Shown here piece after piece: positions 6,179 through 7,351 of a DNA stretch of 7,351 bases. The translations under genes were made by a program, and so were the position numbers. Each line of letters starts with the position of its first letter. Position 1 is the first letter of the stretch. The DNA lies in assembly GCA_002338605.1 (NCBI GenBank), contig DDIP01000224.1:1-7351 (forward strand). The letters run 5' to 3'. The DNA is from Proteobacteria bacterium UBA1847. GTDB taxonomy: Bacteria > Pseudomonadota > Gammaproteobacteria > Steroidobacterales > Woeseiaceae. The notes beneath the pieces were generated by a model. It ran no database searches. It was not told the DNA's origin and saw nothing but the letters and a program-made list of their open reading frames with translations.

Positions 6179-7351
6179 CGAGCAATTCATCCCGACGTGC
6201 GGCGAGCGCGCGTAACCGCCGCTTATCGAGCACGTCACCAAGGGTTTCCTCGAGAACGTCATCGCTGATTTCAGCCAGCGCGTCCTTCCAGCTACGGGTG
6301 ACCTTGAGCGGTGCGTTAGCGAGGTGGCGTGGTCGCCCTTTCTTGGCAAGAAACGCACGATCATGTTCGCTGAGCATCAATTGCAGCGACGATCGGTCGT
6401 AGTCCATGCGGCTTTGCGACCGACCTTCGTTGTAGATCAGCGAGTCGAACAGGTACATGGCGTCCCATTGCAGCATTATCGGGCAATGGGCACCTGCCCC
6501 GGCGCGCGTTGACGAGCGCTCGACTTCGTCAAACGTATTGTCCGGCAGGAACTGAAGAGAGCCATCACGACCGCCGACTTCCCGAACGACTGTTACCGGC
6601 ACCATATCCAGCTCAAGTAACTTGTCCAGACGATACGCTGCGACATCGGGGTACACGCCACGACCCTCGCGCTTCTCGAAGAATGCCCGCACGCTGTTGC
6701 CGTCTTTTTGCACTGTGGCAATCGTTGTTTCGCCATCGGATTCAACCGATACAATGTCGCCATGCATCAATAGTTCCTGAAGCTCATCGGCACCGAGGCC
6801 GGCCGGCCGTCGCCCGACACGCCGCGGGTGTTCCATCGGTACAGTCAGTTCGTCTGTCGACTGATTGACGACGCTGACGGCATCGCCTTCCAGAACCAGT
6901 GCGTTACCACTACCCTGGTAATAGAAGTGCAACATGCCGGTATCGATTTCAATCAATCGGCCATCGAAACGTTGCAGTACCTTGCGATTCGGCGTCGGCG
7001 TATGGCCGACGACAACGCGCTTCGCATCGATCGCGGCCAGCGCATCGTCGAGTCGATAAGCCTCGACAATTTCCGGGCAGACGACGTTTCCGCGGTACCA
7101 GAGTGGCCCTGCAGCACTCAGCAACTCGGACTCTTCGAGACGAATCGCGGCCTTCAAATCACGTAGAGTCTCCGCCTTGTCGCTAAGGCCCGGCAGGTAG
7201 TTCTTCAGAATTGTGCCGTAATCGTAGTGACTGTCGGTTGGCAGCAAGATCTCGGCGTCTGTCAGCCGAGCGAGAACGCGGACGTATTCAGCCAGGTCAT
7301 TTTTGAGCTTGCCGTTTACGCCTTTAAGCCCCAGTTGCACAACGGCAGGCG
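6168..7351 (-). CDS. Metallophosphoesterase with C-terminal kinase-like domain (partial, runs off right edge)
   Basis: The frame is open to the right edge, so the N-terminus is missing; residues are counted from an in-frame GTG at 7340, which need not be the start. The first part resembles the C-terminal half of a calcineurin-like metallophosphoesterase: GPLWYRG (78-84), VVVGHTPTP (109-117, a metal-ligand His motif) and EIDTGML (131-137). The Asp/His and GNH metal motifs would lie upstream. From about 160 the sequence resembles a divergent kinase of the HipA/PI4K-like type: AFFEKREG (219-226, candidate nucleotide-binding Lys223), AAYRLDKLLELDMVPVTVVR (234-253), FDSLIYNEGR (298-307), SEHDRAF (324-330), and a helical tail ending RRDELL. 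The usual NxDR loop reads NEGR, so the kinase fold may be inactive. The domain calls come from motif recognition only. It converges on the ridA-like gene with an 11-nt overlap. No link to purine metabolism is visible. Confidence 0.75.
   Translation of the reverse strand, partial: PAVVQLGLKGVNGKLKNDLAEYVRVLARLTDAEILLPTDSHYDYGTILKNYLPGLSDKAETLRDLKAAIRLEESELLSAAGPLWYRGNVVCPEIVEAYRLDDALAAIDAKRVVVGHTPTPNRKVLQRFDGRLIEIDTGMLHFYYQGSGNALVLEGDAVSVVNQSTDELTVPMEHPRRVGRRPAGLGADELQELLMHGDIVSVESDGETTIATVQKDGNSVRAFFEKREGRGVYPDVAAYRLDKLLELDMVPVTVVREVGGRDGSLQFLPDNTFDEVERSSTRAGAGAHCPIMLQWDAMYLFDSLIYNEGRSQSRMDYDRSSLQLMLSEHDRAFLAKKGRPRHLANAPLKVTRSWKDALAEISDDVLEETLGDVLDKRRLRALAARRDELLATE

Overview
This window looks like chromosomal DNA of a Gram-negative proteobacterium, probably a gammaproteobacterium. 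The base composition is moderately GC-rich, there is a lipobox lipoprotein, and urate is oxidised by a membrane-bound PuuD-type enzyme. The genus cannot be told from the sequence. Coding density is very high. The only gap of any size is about 150 bases between two divergent genes (5569-5719), and no stretch over 300 bases lacks a gene. I saw no tRNA, rRNA, CRISPR, insertion sequence or clear intrinsic terminator.

Region 1-5568 (minus strand) is one compact purine-catabolism operon. In transcription order it holds uraH (5-hydroxyisourate hydrolase), xdhA (2Fe-2S/FAD subunit of xanthine dehydrogenase), xdhB (molybdenum subunit), xdhC (molybdenum-cofactor insertion chaperone) and puuD (membrane urate hydroxylase, cut by the left window edge). 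Junctions run from an 11-nt overlap to a 5-nt gap, which suggests translational coupling. XdhAB with XdhC would oxidise hypoxanthine and xanthine to urate. PuuD would oxidise urate to 5-hydroxyisourate at the membrane with electrons going to a cytochrome. UraH would hydrolyse that product to OHCU (2-oxo-4-hydroxy-4-carboxy-5-ureidoimidazoline). The OHCU decarboxylase (UraD), which would give allantoin, is not in the window.

Region 5569-5719 is a shared divergent promoter region with a consensus TATAAT on the minus strand and an overlapping weaker -10 on the plus strand.

Region 5720-6178 (plus strand) encodes an unusual RidA-family protein. It has a lipoprotein signal peptide, so it should be exported and lipid-anchored, whereas typical RidA proteins are cytosolic.

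Region 6168-7351 (minus strand) carries the C-terminal part of a large protein that runs off the right edge. It combines a calcineurin-like metallophosphoesterase domain with what looks like a divergent kinase-like domain. Its 3' end overlaps the ridA-like gene tail-to-tail by 11 nt.
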